Source: Azolla pinnata
Taxonomy: Eukaryota; Streptophyta; Polypodiopsida; Salviniales; Salviniaceae
Length of the DNA stretch: 34,757 nucleotides
NCBI GenBank assembly: GCA_037176905.1
Contig: JBBBWG010000093.1
Location: 3,997-38,753, forward strand
Direction: 5' to 3'
Shown here one piece after another: positions 21,565-31,290 of this stretch. A program made the translations under genes and the position numbers. Each line of letters begins with the position of its first letter. Position 1 is the first letter of the stretch. The notes below the pieces were generated by a model. The model saw nothing but the letters and a program-made list of their open reading frames with translations. It was not told the origin of the DNA and did not search any database.

Positions 21565-21610
21565 GGCCTTTCTTCTCTTTCTCTTCTGCAAGACAGAAGA
21601 GAGAAAGGCC
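21565..21610 (+). other. Stable hairpin in the probable DiT1 5' leader
   Basis: GGCCTTTC...TTCTCTTCTG at 21565-21588 is complementary to CAGAAGAGAGAAAGGCC at 21594-21610, with a five-base loop and a seven-base bulge in the 5' arm. It lies about 220 bases before the DiT1 ATG. It could be a leader structure, or lie just upstream of the transcription start. Confidence 0.6.
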
Positions 21611-21699
21611 CATGCGCCATAGCCATAGCTCCTTTTCCTCTGATTCTCAGATTCCCGGCTCAGACAGACCCCCGCACTGTGCATAAGAGAGCATCTCGA

Positions 21700-21803
21700 C
21701 ATCGCCCACAAACCCTAAACCCCCCTGTTTTGCTCCTACAGCAAGATTCCGCATCGCCCACAAACCCTAAATCCCCCTGTTTTGTTCCTACAGCAAGATT
21801 CCC
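21700..21803 (+). promoter_or_regulatory. 52-bp tandem duplication carrying telo-boxes, directly before DiT1
   Basis: Copies at 21700-21751 and 21752-21803 share CATCGCCCACAAACCCTAAA and GTTCCTACAGCAAGATTCC with a few differences. Each contains the plant telo-box AAACCCTAA (21710-21718 and 21762-21770). Telo-boxes near transcription starts are known from plant housekeeping genes and bind TRB-type Myb proteins. The pair ends 28 bases before the DiT1 start codon. Two more AAACCCTA words lie inside the first codons (21837 and 21860). Confidence 0.75.
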
Positions 21804-21831
21804 CATAGACCATCATCTCTGACAGCGATCC

Positions 21832-24800
21832 ATGGAAACCCTAATCTCCAAGATCCATGGAAACCCTAGCCACACCTCCTCCCCCTTGGCCTTCTCCAAC
21901 GGGCTTCATCTGAGGCGCAGCAGAAGCTGCAGAGCTTCGTCGAAGCCGAGCGCTATTCCATCGCTGTCGTCCTCTGGGCCTAGCTCCGCCGTGGAGCTAT
22001 CGTCTTCTTCGCGCGCATTCGGCGGCGGCAGCGGCGGGGAGAAGCTCCGATCTCTGCCGTTCTCGCTGATCGATCGGCGATGGGACCTGGCGAAGAAGAG
22101 CTCCAGACGGAGGGTGTCAGCTGAATCAAGAGAGCAGAGCGGCCCAGCTCCATCGCCATGGAAAGGGGCGAAGCTTTTACCGCTCGTCGTATCAGTGGCC
22201 GTGGGAGTTCTGGTCCGCTTCTTCGTGCCCAAGCCTGCCGAGGTCTCGAGCCAGGCATGGCAGCTGCTCGCAATCTTCCTCTCCACGATCACAGGTCTCG
22301 TGCTGGGCCCATTGCCAGTGGGAGCTTGGGCGTTCCTAGGCCTCACGGCCTCCATCGTCTCCAACACGCTCTCCTTCGCCTCTGCTTTCAGCGCGTTCAC
22401 CAACGAAGTGATCTGGCTCATCGTCATCTCCTTCTTCTTCGCCAGGGGCTTCGTCAAGACGGGGCTCGGCGATCGGATCGCCACCGTCTTCGTCAAGCTC
22501 CTCGGAAAGAGCACTCTCGGCCTCTCCTACGGCCTCACCATCAGCGAAGCTCTCATCGCCCCCGCCATGCCTAGCACCACTGCCAGAGCTGGCGGGGTCT
22601 TCCTGCCCATCATCCAATCCCTCTCCTTGTCTGCTGGTAGCCAACCCCGGCACTCGTCGTCCAAAAAGCTCGGCTCTTACCTTGTCCAAACCCAATTCCA
22701 GGTTCTTGTTTTCCTCTCGATTTCCCCCGTGTTTTCTGCTTGTTTCTTGGCTCTTCTTTCGTCCGGTTTATTCGAAAGCTTGATCGCTTCGTGGAGGGGC
22801 ATGATAACTAACAAACACCGTTTCATCATTCCGAATGTTTGTTTTCTTTTTCTTTTGTTTATGGGATCTAGTTTTTACTCCAATGCATGAGATACAAGGG
22901 GTCATGCATGTGGTCCACGAATTTTCCCTCAGTTTAAAATATGTGGGTTTCAATGGTGACGCGTACATGCAATGATTTCGTGAGATGGGATTATATGTGT
23001 TAGTTGCAGCTTATGGGATTGAATGAGCGACTTCTGTACACTATGATTACATTAGCTTAAAATATTTGTGGGCTTTAGTGGGTGATGCATATGTGCAATG
23101 CTTTGGTGCGTTACATATGTTGATTGCATCTCATGGGACTTGATGGATGATTTGTGGGTTTCAAGGTTGATGCGCTAACCAATGCATATGCATCATATCA
23201 TTTGATGTCTTCTACATGTTGTGAGTTCCAATGTATGATGGATACGTAGCATATGTGCCATGATCTGGTGCTTTATATTTGTTATGGTTATGATTGGGTG
23301 ATGCGCATGCTTGCTTACCCACCATATCTGATGCTTTTACATATGCGTTTCAATGTGTAGCACATATGCATGCTAATGCACCTTAATTTGATGATTCGTT
23401 TATCAGTGGGTCTTATCTTGCGTGGTGGTTTTTTCTAGCTATATCTGCTATTCCTGCCTATTTGGAAATACAGTTCGCTAATTCCTTGCCCTAGATATTT
23501 CATAATCTCAAGCATGGAAATATGATAAGTAATTTCGTACTAAATAATATCATAGTGTCATGCCTTACAGAGTAGTACATGGCTTACAATGCCACTGCAT
23601 TCAGATGAAAGTATCATATTATAATGAGATGCTAGAGTAATTGAGTTTCAAGTGAATGCAGCTATGCACCCTGGTTGGATATTTGTTTATTTCAGTATCT
23701 GCATTTTAAGTGTCTCTAAAAACTCTTCATTCCTGTAATTCTGATATATGGGAACTTGAATTCATAGGGATTCAATTGTGTGCTGTTGCATCAGAAATGT
23801 TATAATTTGAAGAATAAAATAGACCCCTACCCTTCCAAAGAAAGCAATATTCTATTTGAATTGTCTCAGAACGAATGTCACTGTGTGGATATCTATTTAA
23901 ATTTGGGATTCGGGACATCTAATTTCCTCAGTAGCAGCTTCAAACACTCGTATCACACAGTTGGTTTCTTTTTTGAACTTCTCAGGCCGCAGGAAATTCG
24001 AGTGCACTGTTTCTAACTGCGGCAGCTCAGAATCTTTTGTGTCTAAAGTTGGCCGAGAGCTTGGGGGTGATAATTTCCAATCCTTGGGTCACTTGGTTTA
24101 AAGCTGCAAGCGTTCCTGCATTTGTCGCCCTCTTGGCAACTCCTCTTATCATATACCAGCTCTCACCTCCAGAGATGAAGGATACTCCTGAGGCACCTGC
24201 CATTGCTGCTAAAAAGCTCCAAGAAATGGGTCCTGTAAAACAAAATGAATGGGTCATGATGGCCACCATGCTGCTTGCCGTCACACTATGGGTATTCGGG
24301 TAACTGCTCCATGATGCATCTATTAGTTTTTGTCTGATTGCATTTAATTAATTCTCCAAACATTGCTTGCTTCCATGAAAACTATGATCATATCTAAAGT
24401 TTGATGTGCATGATAGTGTCTGTAGATGGTTTTACCACTTCTAGAGCCTGTTTTTCCTAGTACCATAAGTTTGCCACATGCAATGCCTAGTTTTTAAGCA
24501 CATTATTTCTGAAAGTCTTTATAATTTCCTTTTGGAAGTAGCATTGTAACTTATTATATCTCGTGCCCCATGAAGTGAATTGTCTAACAAGGTCCTTGTT
24601 TGTAAATTTTTGATCGAGAAGGTCTTGTGGGAGAATGCATTTTTTTTACCATTTGTGTGCTGCATATAAAGATGTATTTTGGACTGCCTTAAGACAAGGA
24701 ATGAAAATAAATTGATCACAATGATTGGAACAGTTTCCCTCATTTTCATTATAGAAGTCTTTACGTAGAACTAACAGCTACGGTTTTTCTTATTAAATGA

Positions 24801-25960
24801 TTTGATCTAGAAGTGAATCATCTATCAATGTATATCTTGGTTTTTATCTGTAAAAACTTATGTTTAGAAGTGCCTCATGGAATAATGTGTATCAATTTGA
24901 TAAGTGAAGGATTTGTTCGGTAAGTGTCTCGTGGAATCTCTTTTTTTGAAAAGGAATGCTTGATGAAAATCTTTATCTTGTTTATGTAGCGATAAGATTG
25001 GTGTACCGAGTGTGGTAGCCGCAATGCTAGGGCTTTCAGTGCTGTTGCTATTAGGAGTGCTGGACTGGGATGATTGTCTGAGTGAGAAGTCGGCATGGGA
25101 CACACTAGCATGGTTTGCAGTCCTAGTGGGTATGGCTGGACAGCTCACTACCCTCGGTATTGTACAATGGATGTCAGATTCGGTGGCAAAGACACTCTTC
25201 TCATTCTCATTGACGTGGCCAGCAGCTATGGCTATTCTCCAAGGATCATATTTCTTGATCCATTACCTCTTTGCAAGTCAGACAGGGCATGTGGGTGCCC
25301 TTTATTCAGCCTTCTTAGCTATGCACATCGCAGCAGGTGTCCCCGGTGTGCTTGCAGCTCTCGCCTTAGCATATAATACAAATCTATTTGGAGCACTTAC
25401 TCACTACAGCAGTGGACAAGCAGCGGTTTATTATGGAGGTAAGATTGGTTCCGCTGTTTTTTATTATTGTTGAGCTTGTGTCTAATCTACAACAAGATTT
25501 TATTATTAGCATTCTGAAAGACATCACCAAAGCATATAGGTTCTGGCTAGATACTTACCAGAATACCACAGAATGTGCCTAGCTATCATTACGTAATCCA
25601 TTGGAATGGAAGGTACTCTTATGCTTTCAGACCATACTGGTATTATCTGTAACATGGAAATAAGGACGGTTTTGATCTGCTGGCTTCCTTCACATCTCTA
25701 ATTCTTGTATGAACTCGCTAAACGAATATGTGGGTTTTTGTGTATCTAAGATACAAAAGTAAAGCAAATTGAAAAGTGACCTGAAATGTAATTTGTTGCA
25801 TGGATGTATTTTCTGGAACCTAAGAAATGTTTTTTTGTTCACAGCTGGCTATGTGGAGCTTCCCCAGATCTTCAAGACTGGGTTCATTTGTGCCATATGC
25901 AATGCTGTTATATGGGTAGTAGTCGGTTTGGGATGGTGGAAATTCATAGGATTGTATTGA
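21832..25960 (+). CDS. DiT1: Plastid 2-oxoglutarate/malate translocator (DiT1), 4 exons
   Basis: Exons 21832-22701, 23986-24299, 24990-25438 and 25845-25960 give about 582 residues. DiT1 sits in the chloroplast inner envelope and exchanges stromal malate for 2-oxoglutarate, feeding carbon skeletons to GS/GOGAT ammonia assimilation and photorespiration. Residues 1 to about 95 are Ser- and Arg-rich with few acids, a plastid transit peptide. The rest is a multi-span DASS-family carrier: ITGLVLGPLPVGAWAFLGL, FTNEVIWLIVISFFFARGF, APAMPSTTARAGGV, AGNSSALFLTAAAQNLLC, EKSAWDTLAWFAVLVGMAG, LFASQTGHVGALYSAFLAMH and a C-terminal GWWKFIGLY. These track spinach DiT1 as I remember it. Splice junctions regenerate QFQ|AAGNS, FG|DK and YYG|AGY. 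The start is the first ATG; a second ATG at 21855 is out of frame and closes quickly. Exon 1 is GC-rich, later exons AT-rich. Confidence 0.95.
22943..23400 (+). repeat. Diverged tandem repeats in DiT1 intron 1
   Basis: GTGGGTTTCAA-type starts recur at 22943, 23068, 23154 and 23221, each followed by GGTGATGC-CATATGTGCAATG and TGGTGC-TTACATATGTTG words. Unit length falls from 125 to 67 bases through deletions. The copies are old and strongly diverged. They occupy about a third of the 1284-base first intron (22702-23985). Confidence 0.6.
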
Positions 25961-27863
25961 GGAAGCTTGACTATCCTTCCATTTGTTCATGTGGGCTAGG
26001 AGCTTTTAGGATTGATCAAACATCTTTTTTGTTGATTCGGTTGTTTCACGGCGACGCCACTCTTCTCTTTGGCAAGGTACGTATATATAAAATGTATATA
26101 TGTGCAGGCAAATAAATAGAAAAAAGGCCGGCCTGGCAGAGAGTTCATAGCGAAGCTTGACACTGAGAGTCAGAGAGTCTGGAAGCTACTAATAAAACAG
26201 TCTGAAGTCCATCGATGATGATTTGTGCTTTGATTGTAACGTGATGATCTGTTCCAATATATACATCATCTTGAAAGAAAAGAGCTCGACTTGAGGTTGT
26301 CTTAATGTTCTTTTCATTTTGAGGTTTTTGTGCTCTTCAGTTAACTGGATTAATCTGTCTTTTTGGACTCTCTCCTCTTGAAGCTCTTTACAGTCTCTTT
26401 CATGTCCTATAAGCATGTTGAAAATCTTAGATAACTGGGTGGTGATTCCAAAACTGTCACCGCATGTTGAAGTATCATTTTCTCATCACAGGGACAGTTT
26501 ACTTCAGTAGGAGCGATCCATGTGATTGAGACTTCAGATTCTTCTCCAAAGCTGTATAATCTTGTGTTGTAGGAAATCTGTCACATACCAAAAGGAAACC
26601 TTTGGGTGTCCTTGATTGAATCAAGAGTAAAAATAAATTATCTTTGATGAAGAGGTGAGTTATTGCAAACCAACAGTTCTTTTATCCAAAATGTTCAGAG
26701 GGCTGTGATTCAAACGCATTAGCACTTGAACATTCTTGAACTAGATGTGTGTTTTTGTTTTAGTTAGATTGCTCTCATTTTTTGCTCAAAAAATTACGTT
26801 TCCATAGTCTGTCAAAATTATGTTTTTTTCGCCTGACAAGATGTCTGAGAACGGCAATCTGCCTTTTTAGTAGTATAAAACAAAGAGAAGCATACATCTA
26901 TTCATTGGAGAGTCTAATGTTGCGGTGTTAGTACATACAGCTCTTTGGAGCCTGCGTATATGTTCCACTCATGGTTTGATCTTCATCTCATCATCAGTGT
27001 TGTGCTGACAAATTAGTGCAAATCCTTCCACTCATATAAACTCTAAATATATGCTGGAACTTTCACAAAGAATCAAAACTTGATTGCTTGCACAGATCTA
27101 AAAATTAGTGTTTTAGGTCACTCGAATTGCAATGAAAACCTGAATCGGGCAGAGACACTCCCCAGATTCATCGCATAGGCCAAAACCGATTTGACACGTC
27201 CGATTGCTTGTAGAGAAAAGTTCATGGCTTGCATTATTATGTTGAGAATGCATGATCCTTTTGTTCTGTAACATGCAGTAATTCCTGATACAGAAACATG
27301 GCACAGATGCCCATGGGTACATATGCTTCCTGCAGAAACCGGTAGTCCTGCAGGGCGCAGCATCCTGAATCAATCAAAGTCAAATGCAAAATTAATCCTG
27401 CATGGCTTAACTTCCTTGTCCATACTGTAAAACATCCATTTTGCGAATGGGCTGAAAAACACAGTGAACCTCGGGGCAATCAGGCCTCTCTATCAAGCAA
27501 CCAATACTGTGTGAAAACTGATGGATGAGAGCCAGTTACTCAATCTGTAGATTTCATTCTACACAAATTATGGCATAAGGCAGGAGCATCATATCTATAA
27601 ACCGAGGATAAAGCCATAGAGTACTACTAGTCATATCAGCAAACAAGAGGTGGATTGGAGACGAGCTCCGGTTGGAAGAGATCACCCAGGAAGCCTTAGT
27701 ACTTGACAGCACAATGCAACAGCTTCTAGATACAATACAACTGTGCATCGTTTCCTAGAAGTCTACATGGCTGACATGGTGGGTGGTAAGCACTGCTGCA
27801 TCTGAAAACCAGCAGCTTGTGATCTGCTCTTGCTATGGCAAGGAGACGATCAGAAGTTCACAA
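25961..27863. other. Intergenic 3' of DiT1
   Basis: The first part presumably holds the DiT1 3' UTR. On the minus strand a 97-codon stretch is open between stops (26192-26482) and reads as a charged, possibly helical segment (LQEERVQKDRLIQLTEEH). It has no recognised family and no clear splice sites. Otherwise AT-rich, with no gene or RNA recognised. Confidence 0.5.
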
Positions 27864-28481
27864 TTTCAAAACTACGGAGCTGGAAGAAGCCAACACAATG
27901 CAACTAGGAGAATGGCAACTGCTATATAACCCAGACCTATGCATCTGATAGGATGTTCTGCTTGAGCACAGCCCATAGAAAGCATATTAGCGGGGCATCA
28001 AATTCAGATTATGTGCAGCTATTTTATTCAGCAACATCGAAAGTCCTCCACACGAAATGGAGGAAAACCCAGCATTAATCTGTGTTGCAGCTCGTTCAAG
28101 TTTGTAGTGGGCTGATTCCATGTTTTACTTCTGGTGTACCAATGGCATATTGGAACAGCTTCCAGATATATAGTATCCTGCTTTCCACAAACATTGTAGC
28201 CTAGAAGCAAGCATCCATGGCTAAAACCAAAGTCATGGTGAGAAGCGCTGCCAAATCTGAATACCGGAAGTTAGCAAGTAGTAAGTAGAGTACTACAAAC
28301 AGAAAATGGTTTACGGTTTCAAATACTGTGGAGCTTGACATACCTGGCTATCACAACTAGGAGAACGGCAGACGGACACATGTTTGAGCAGAGTCCACAG
28401 TACTGTGCACACGATATGGAGAAAAACACAACATTGATCTGTGTTCGAGTACCATTGCAGCAGTGAGCCAATTCCATGTTT
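27864..28481. repeat. Diverged segmental duplication
   Basis: 27864-28126 and 28317-28481 share, in order, TTTCAAA-ACT-GGAGCT, CAACTAGGAGAA-GGCA, TTGAGCA-AG-CCA, CACGA-ATGGAG-AAA, CA-CATT-ATCTGTGTT and GATTCCATGTTT blocks. The first copy carries extra sequence between blocks. No coding frame runs through either copy. This suggests an old non-coding duplication, or relics of an element inserted twice. Confidence 0.55.
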
Positions 28482-29072
28482 CAATTGTCGCCGATCCCTT
28501 TCTTCTCTGCTATTTCTTTCAACATCCCAAAACATATATATTCAACATTTTAACCACCGAATCGAGGGGGCCATATCGAACATGCAAAGCCCTGTAGTTC
28601 AACATAGGATTGTTGCCATTTATAGCATGCATCCATTAAGGCTCATTGCTCAGGAAGTGTGAAGAATGAATGTCACATGTATAACATTTACCCGCTTACA
28701 CCTTCCATGAACTTAAGCACGTCCAAAGCGGGGCATGACTCACTGCTTTGAAGAAGAGATAAAAAGAATTAAATTATTTGTACAAATGTTACATACTGAG
28801 GATGAGCACCAGTCCTGACCCAACTCAAGCCGAAGGTGCGGAATCATCGGTAGCAATCTACCGAGCAGTCGGCATCTCGCATTCTGAACAAGAATCGAAC
28901 ACCATCGTACAAGCACGTCCAAAGGCGCCGGGGAAGAGATCGATCGATAAACCACCGGATTTCATGCCGGATGTCGCAAGCAAACAAATGGCTGCAAATT
29001 CGGTCGAGGGGAGATTCCACCGACCATTCGGAGCAGCGGCACATAAGAGAAGATCGAACGGCGATCTCTCTC
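28482..29072. other. 3' flank of the membrane-protein gene
   Basis: Contains the presumed 3' UTR of the minus-strand gene whose stop codon is at 29073. No additional gene was recognised. Frames that run from here into 29073-30290 on the plus strand are antisense shadows. Confidence 0.5.
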
Positions 29073-30290
29073 TCAAACTTGCGCCGAAGTCAACTGGATC
29101 GAAGACTCCGACTTATGGAGGATGCGAACGGAATCCGAGACGCAGGAGAGGTAGAGGACGCAGCCCATGACGGCATCCAAGAGCATCAAGAAGGCGTGCA
29201 TGAGCACGAGCAAGGGGCCTTCCCACATCCTCGACTCCGTGGTGATGGCGTAGCTGCTAGGGGGGATGCCCATGACGCGGTATTGGTAGAGCGTCTCGAC
29301 GATTCCGGAGACGACGGTGGAGATGAGGAAGATGGAGAGGGCCACCTGGATCTTACCTCGGAGGAGATGGAGGGCTCTGCGGAGCGCCGAGAAGCCGCGG
29401 AAGGCGTCCTCGAGCATGGAGGCGGTGATGGCGAGGCTCCCGAGCACGATCAGGTGGGCGAAGGCGAGCGAGCAGAGGACTCCGAAGGCGAGCTCGCAGA
29501 GGAAGATGAGATCGGCGGAGAATCGCAGCGCGTGGAGGAGGGCGACGGCGAAGAGGAAGGCGGGGCCGGCTATGGAGGCGAAGCCGAGCACGAGGGAGCA
29601 GCTGCAGAGGTAGGTGAGGAGGGCTTTGGCCCAGACGCGAGAGGCCGAAGCCAGAGACGCATACATGGTGGGGGCCCCGAGCCCGAGCCCGAGCCCGAGC
29701 CCGATCCGCTTCTTCTTCTCCAGCAGGGCGAAGGCGGCGACGTGAACGATCCCCGCCTTCGCCAGAAGCCATGCCGTCATGAGCAGAGGCGCGGCCATGG
29801 CGTAGGAGGCGAGCGCCTGCAGCAGCGAGTCGTAGAGCGCTTCCACCATGGAGAGGTAGTGCAGGAGGCCCGCCGCCATAGCCATCCGGCGGAGGAAGGC
29901 CGCGAGGAGGCCGGTGCAGTGGCGCAGGGCGGCGACGCGCGAGAGCAGGAGCGCGGAGATGGGGCACAGGAGCAGCAGCGTCGTGGGCGTGAAGGCGGCG
30001 GAGTTGGCCCTGATGAGGGCCACCGACTCGCGCACCATGTCCAGAGCTCCCATGGAAGCGAGCCTCCCGTCGGCGTCCATGGATCTCAGGCTCTTCCGCA
30101 GATCCGAAGCTGGGTCATGGAGATCCGCCGCCGTCGTCGTCGCACTGCTCGCTGCTCCTCCTCCTCCTCCTCCTCCTCCTCCTCCTCCTCCTCCTGCTCC
30201 AGGGGTCGAAGAAGCTGCTGTGCTGTGGCGATGGTTGGGAGGAGGGGATCCGTCGGATTTAAGGGCGATGCTCTCGTCGCCCGACTCCAT
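29073..30290 (-). CDS. Multi-pass membrane protein of unknown function
   Basis: Intronless, 405 residues, ATG at 30290 on the minus strand. I do not recognise a named family, though plants have uncharacterised proteins with a similar LxxLRESxxLxRxxxxxF start before the first membrane span. Residues 1-75 are hydrophilic with a 12-residue Gly run (34-45). Then comes MVRESVALIRANSAAF and about six hydrophobic segments near 104-119, 164-190, 225-256, 263-293, 314-334 and 360-384. A cytosolic-looking EKKKR is followed by GLGLGLGLG (197-205) encoded by a six-base repeat. No catalytic or transporter motif is visible. The plus strand has a longer open frame here, but it is charged low-complexity sequence, as expected opposite GC-rich hydrophobic codons. 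Membrane location is inferred; no function is proposed. Confidence 0.8.
   Translation of the reverse strand: MESGDESIALKSDGSPPPNHRHSTAASSTPGAGGGGGGGGGGGGGAASSATTTAADLHDPASDLRKSLRSMDADGRLASMGALDMVRESVALIRANSAAFTPTTLLLLCPISALLLSRVAALRHCTGLLAAFLRRMAMAAGLLHYLSMVEALYDSLLQALASYAMAAPLLMTAWLLAKAGIVHVAAFALLEKKKRIGLGLGLGLGAPTMYASLASASRVWAKALLTYLCSCSLVLGFASIAGPAFLFAVALLHALRFSADLIFLCELAFGVLCSLAFAHLIVLGSLAITASMLEDAFRGFSALRRALHLLRGKIQVALSIFLISTVVSGIVETLYQYRVMGIPPSSYAITTESRMWEGPLLVLMHAFLMLLDAVMGCVLYLSCVSDSVRILHKSESSIQLTSAQV
30155..30195 (-). repeat. CTC triplet run encoding the Gly tract
   Basis: About 13 CTC/CCT triplets (GAG/GGA on the coding strand) encode the Gly run near the N-terminus of the membrane protein. 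Repeat length probably varies without shifting the frame. Confidence 0.9.
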
Positions 30291-30551
30291 GGGAAGCTTG
30301 CAGGAGGAGGAGGAGGAAGAGGGCGCTTGTGGGCTCTGCGAGATTCAATGGAGACGGGTCTCTGTCGGAGCACCCTCAGACATCGTCGTCGTTCTTCGCT
30401 GCCTCAGAGAAGGACAGGAGGAAAAAAAGAGACAGAGACAGAGGAGCAATAGAATATGTCTTCGCGAGGAGTTCTCCTCCATCGCCCCCTTCCTTTCTCT
30501 GTCTGCATCTCCATCTCCGTCTCCGTCTCCGTCTCTGTCACGATGCCCGAA

Positions 30552-30588
30552 CCCTAACCCTAACCCTAACCCTAACCCTAACCCTAAA
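30552..30588 (-). repeat. Telomere-like array, six CCCTAA units
   Basis: Six exact CCCTAA units (TTAGGG on the minus strand) are followed by one A, giving a single plant-type CCCTAAA, then the decayed units CCCTGA and CCCTGG. It lies about 260 bases upstream of the membrane-protein start codon, in its promoter or leader. CGTCTC hexamers (30510-30536) adjoin it. Confidence 0.95.
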
Positions 30589-30639
30589 CCCTGACCCTGG
30601 TGCAGGATTGACTGTTCTCGCAGATGATGCATGTGCCGC

Positions 30640-31290
30640 CAGACGGGCATGCATACGACGGGTTCCGCGCGCATGCCCACGCATGCATGCATGCATGCAT
30701 GCACATGTATGTCTGCGTGCGTATGTATGTATGTGTGCGCGCGCATCACATGTCTGCGTACGTGCTGGCGTCGCATCCACCCATGCATGTACATCCGCAT
30801 GCGCACATGCTCGCATCCACCCACATGCGCGCACGTGCTCGCATGCATGCATCCACCGCATGCGCACGCGCTCGCATGCATGCACATACATACTTCCACA
30901 TGTGTGCACGCGCTCGCATGCATGCCCACGTACATACATCCACATGTGTGCGCACGCTTGCATGCTTGCGCACATACATACATCCGCATGCATGCACGCA
31001 TACGTACATCCACATGCGCACATGCTCGCATGCATGCACACACACATACCTACATCCACATGCGCACACGCTCGCATGCATGCACGCACGCATACGCACA
31101 TCCACATGCGCACATCCTCGCATGCACACACACACATACGTACATCTACATGTGCGCATGCTCGCATGCATGCAAACATACATCCATCCATTGCATGCAT
31201 GCATGCATGCAGACATCCATCCATTGCATGCATGCATGCATGCATGCTGACCTCCATGCGGCGTAGATGTGTATGTATGTATGCTTGCGG
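30640..31290. repeat. CATGCATG/CACA/CATC cryptic simple-sequence region
   Basis: About 650 bases of alternating purine-pyrimidine words (ATGCATGC, GCGCAT, CACACA, TGTATG) interleaved with CATCCACATGCGCACA-type longer units. Long open frames on both strands are Cys/His/Met/Ala runs produced by the repeat and are not genes. Similar DNA occurs at 365-840. Confidence 0.9.

Noticed and set aside
20411..21822. Plus-strand ORFs of 124-189 codons with His, Ser and Ile runs
   Set aside because: They are produced by CAT/CAC repeats. There is no domain and no conserved start.
28971..30452. 493-codon plus-strand ORF overlapping the membrane-protein gene
   Set aside because: It is antisense to a hydrophobic GC-rich coding sequence and consists of charged Glu/Gly/Arg-rich low complexity. 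The minus-strand frame has a proper start, membrane-span pattern and sensible N-terminus.
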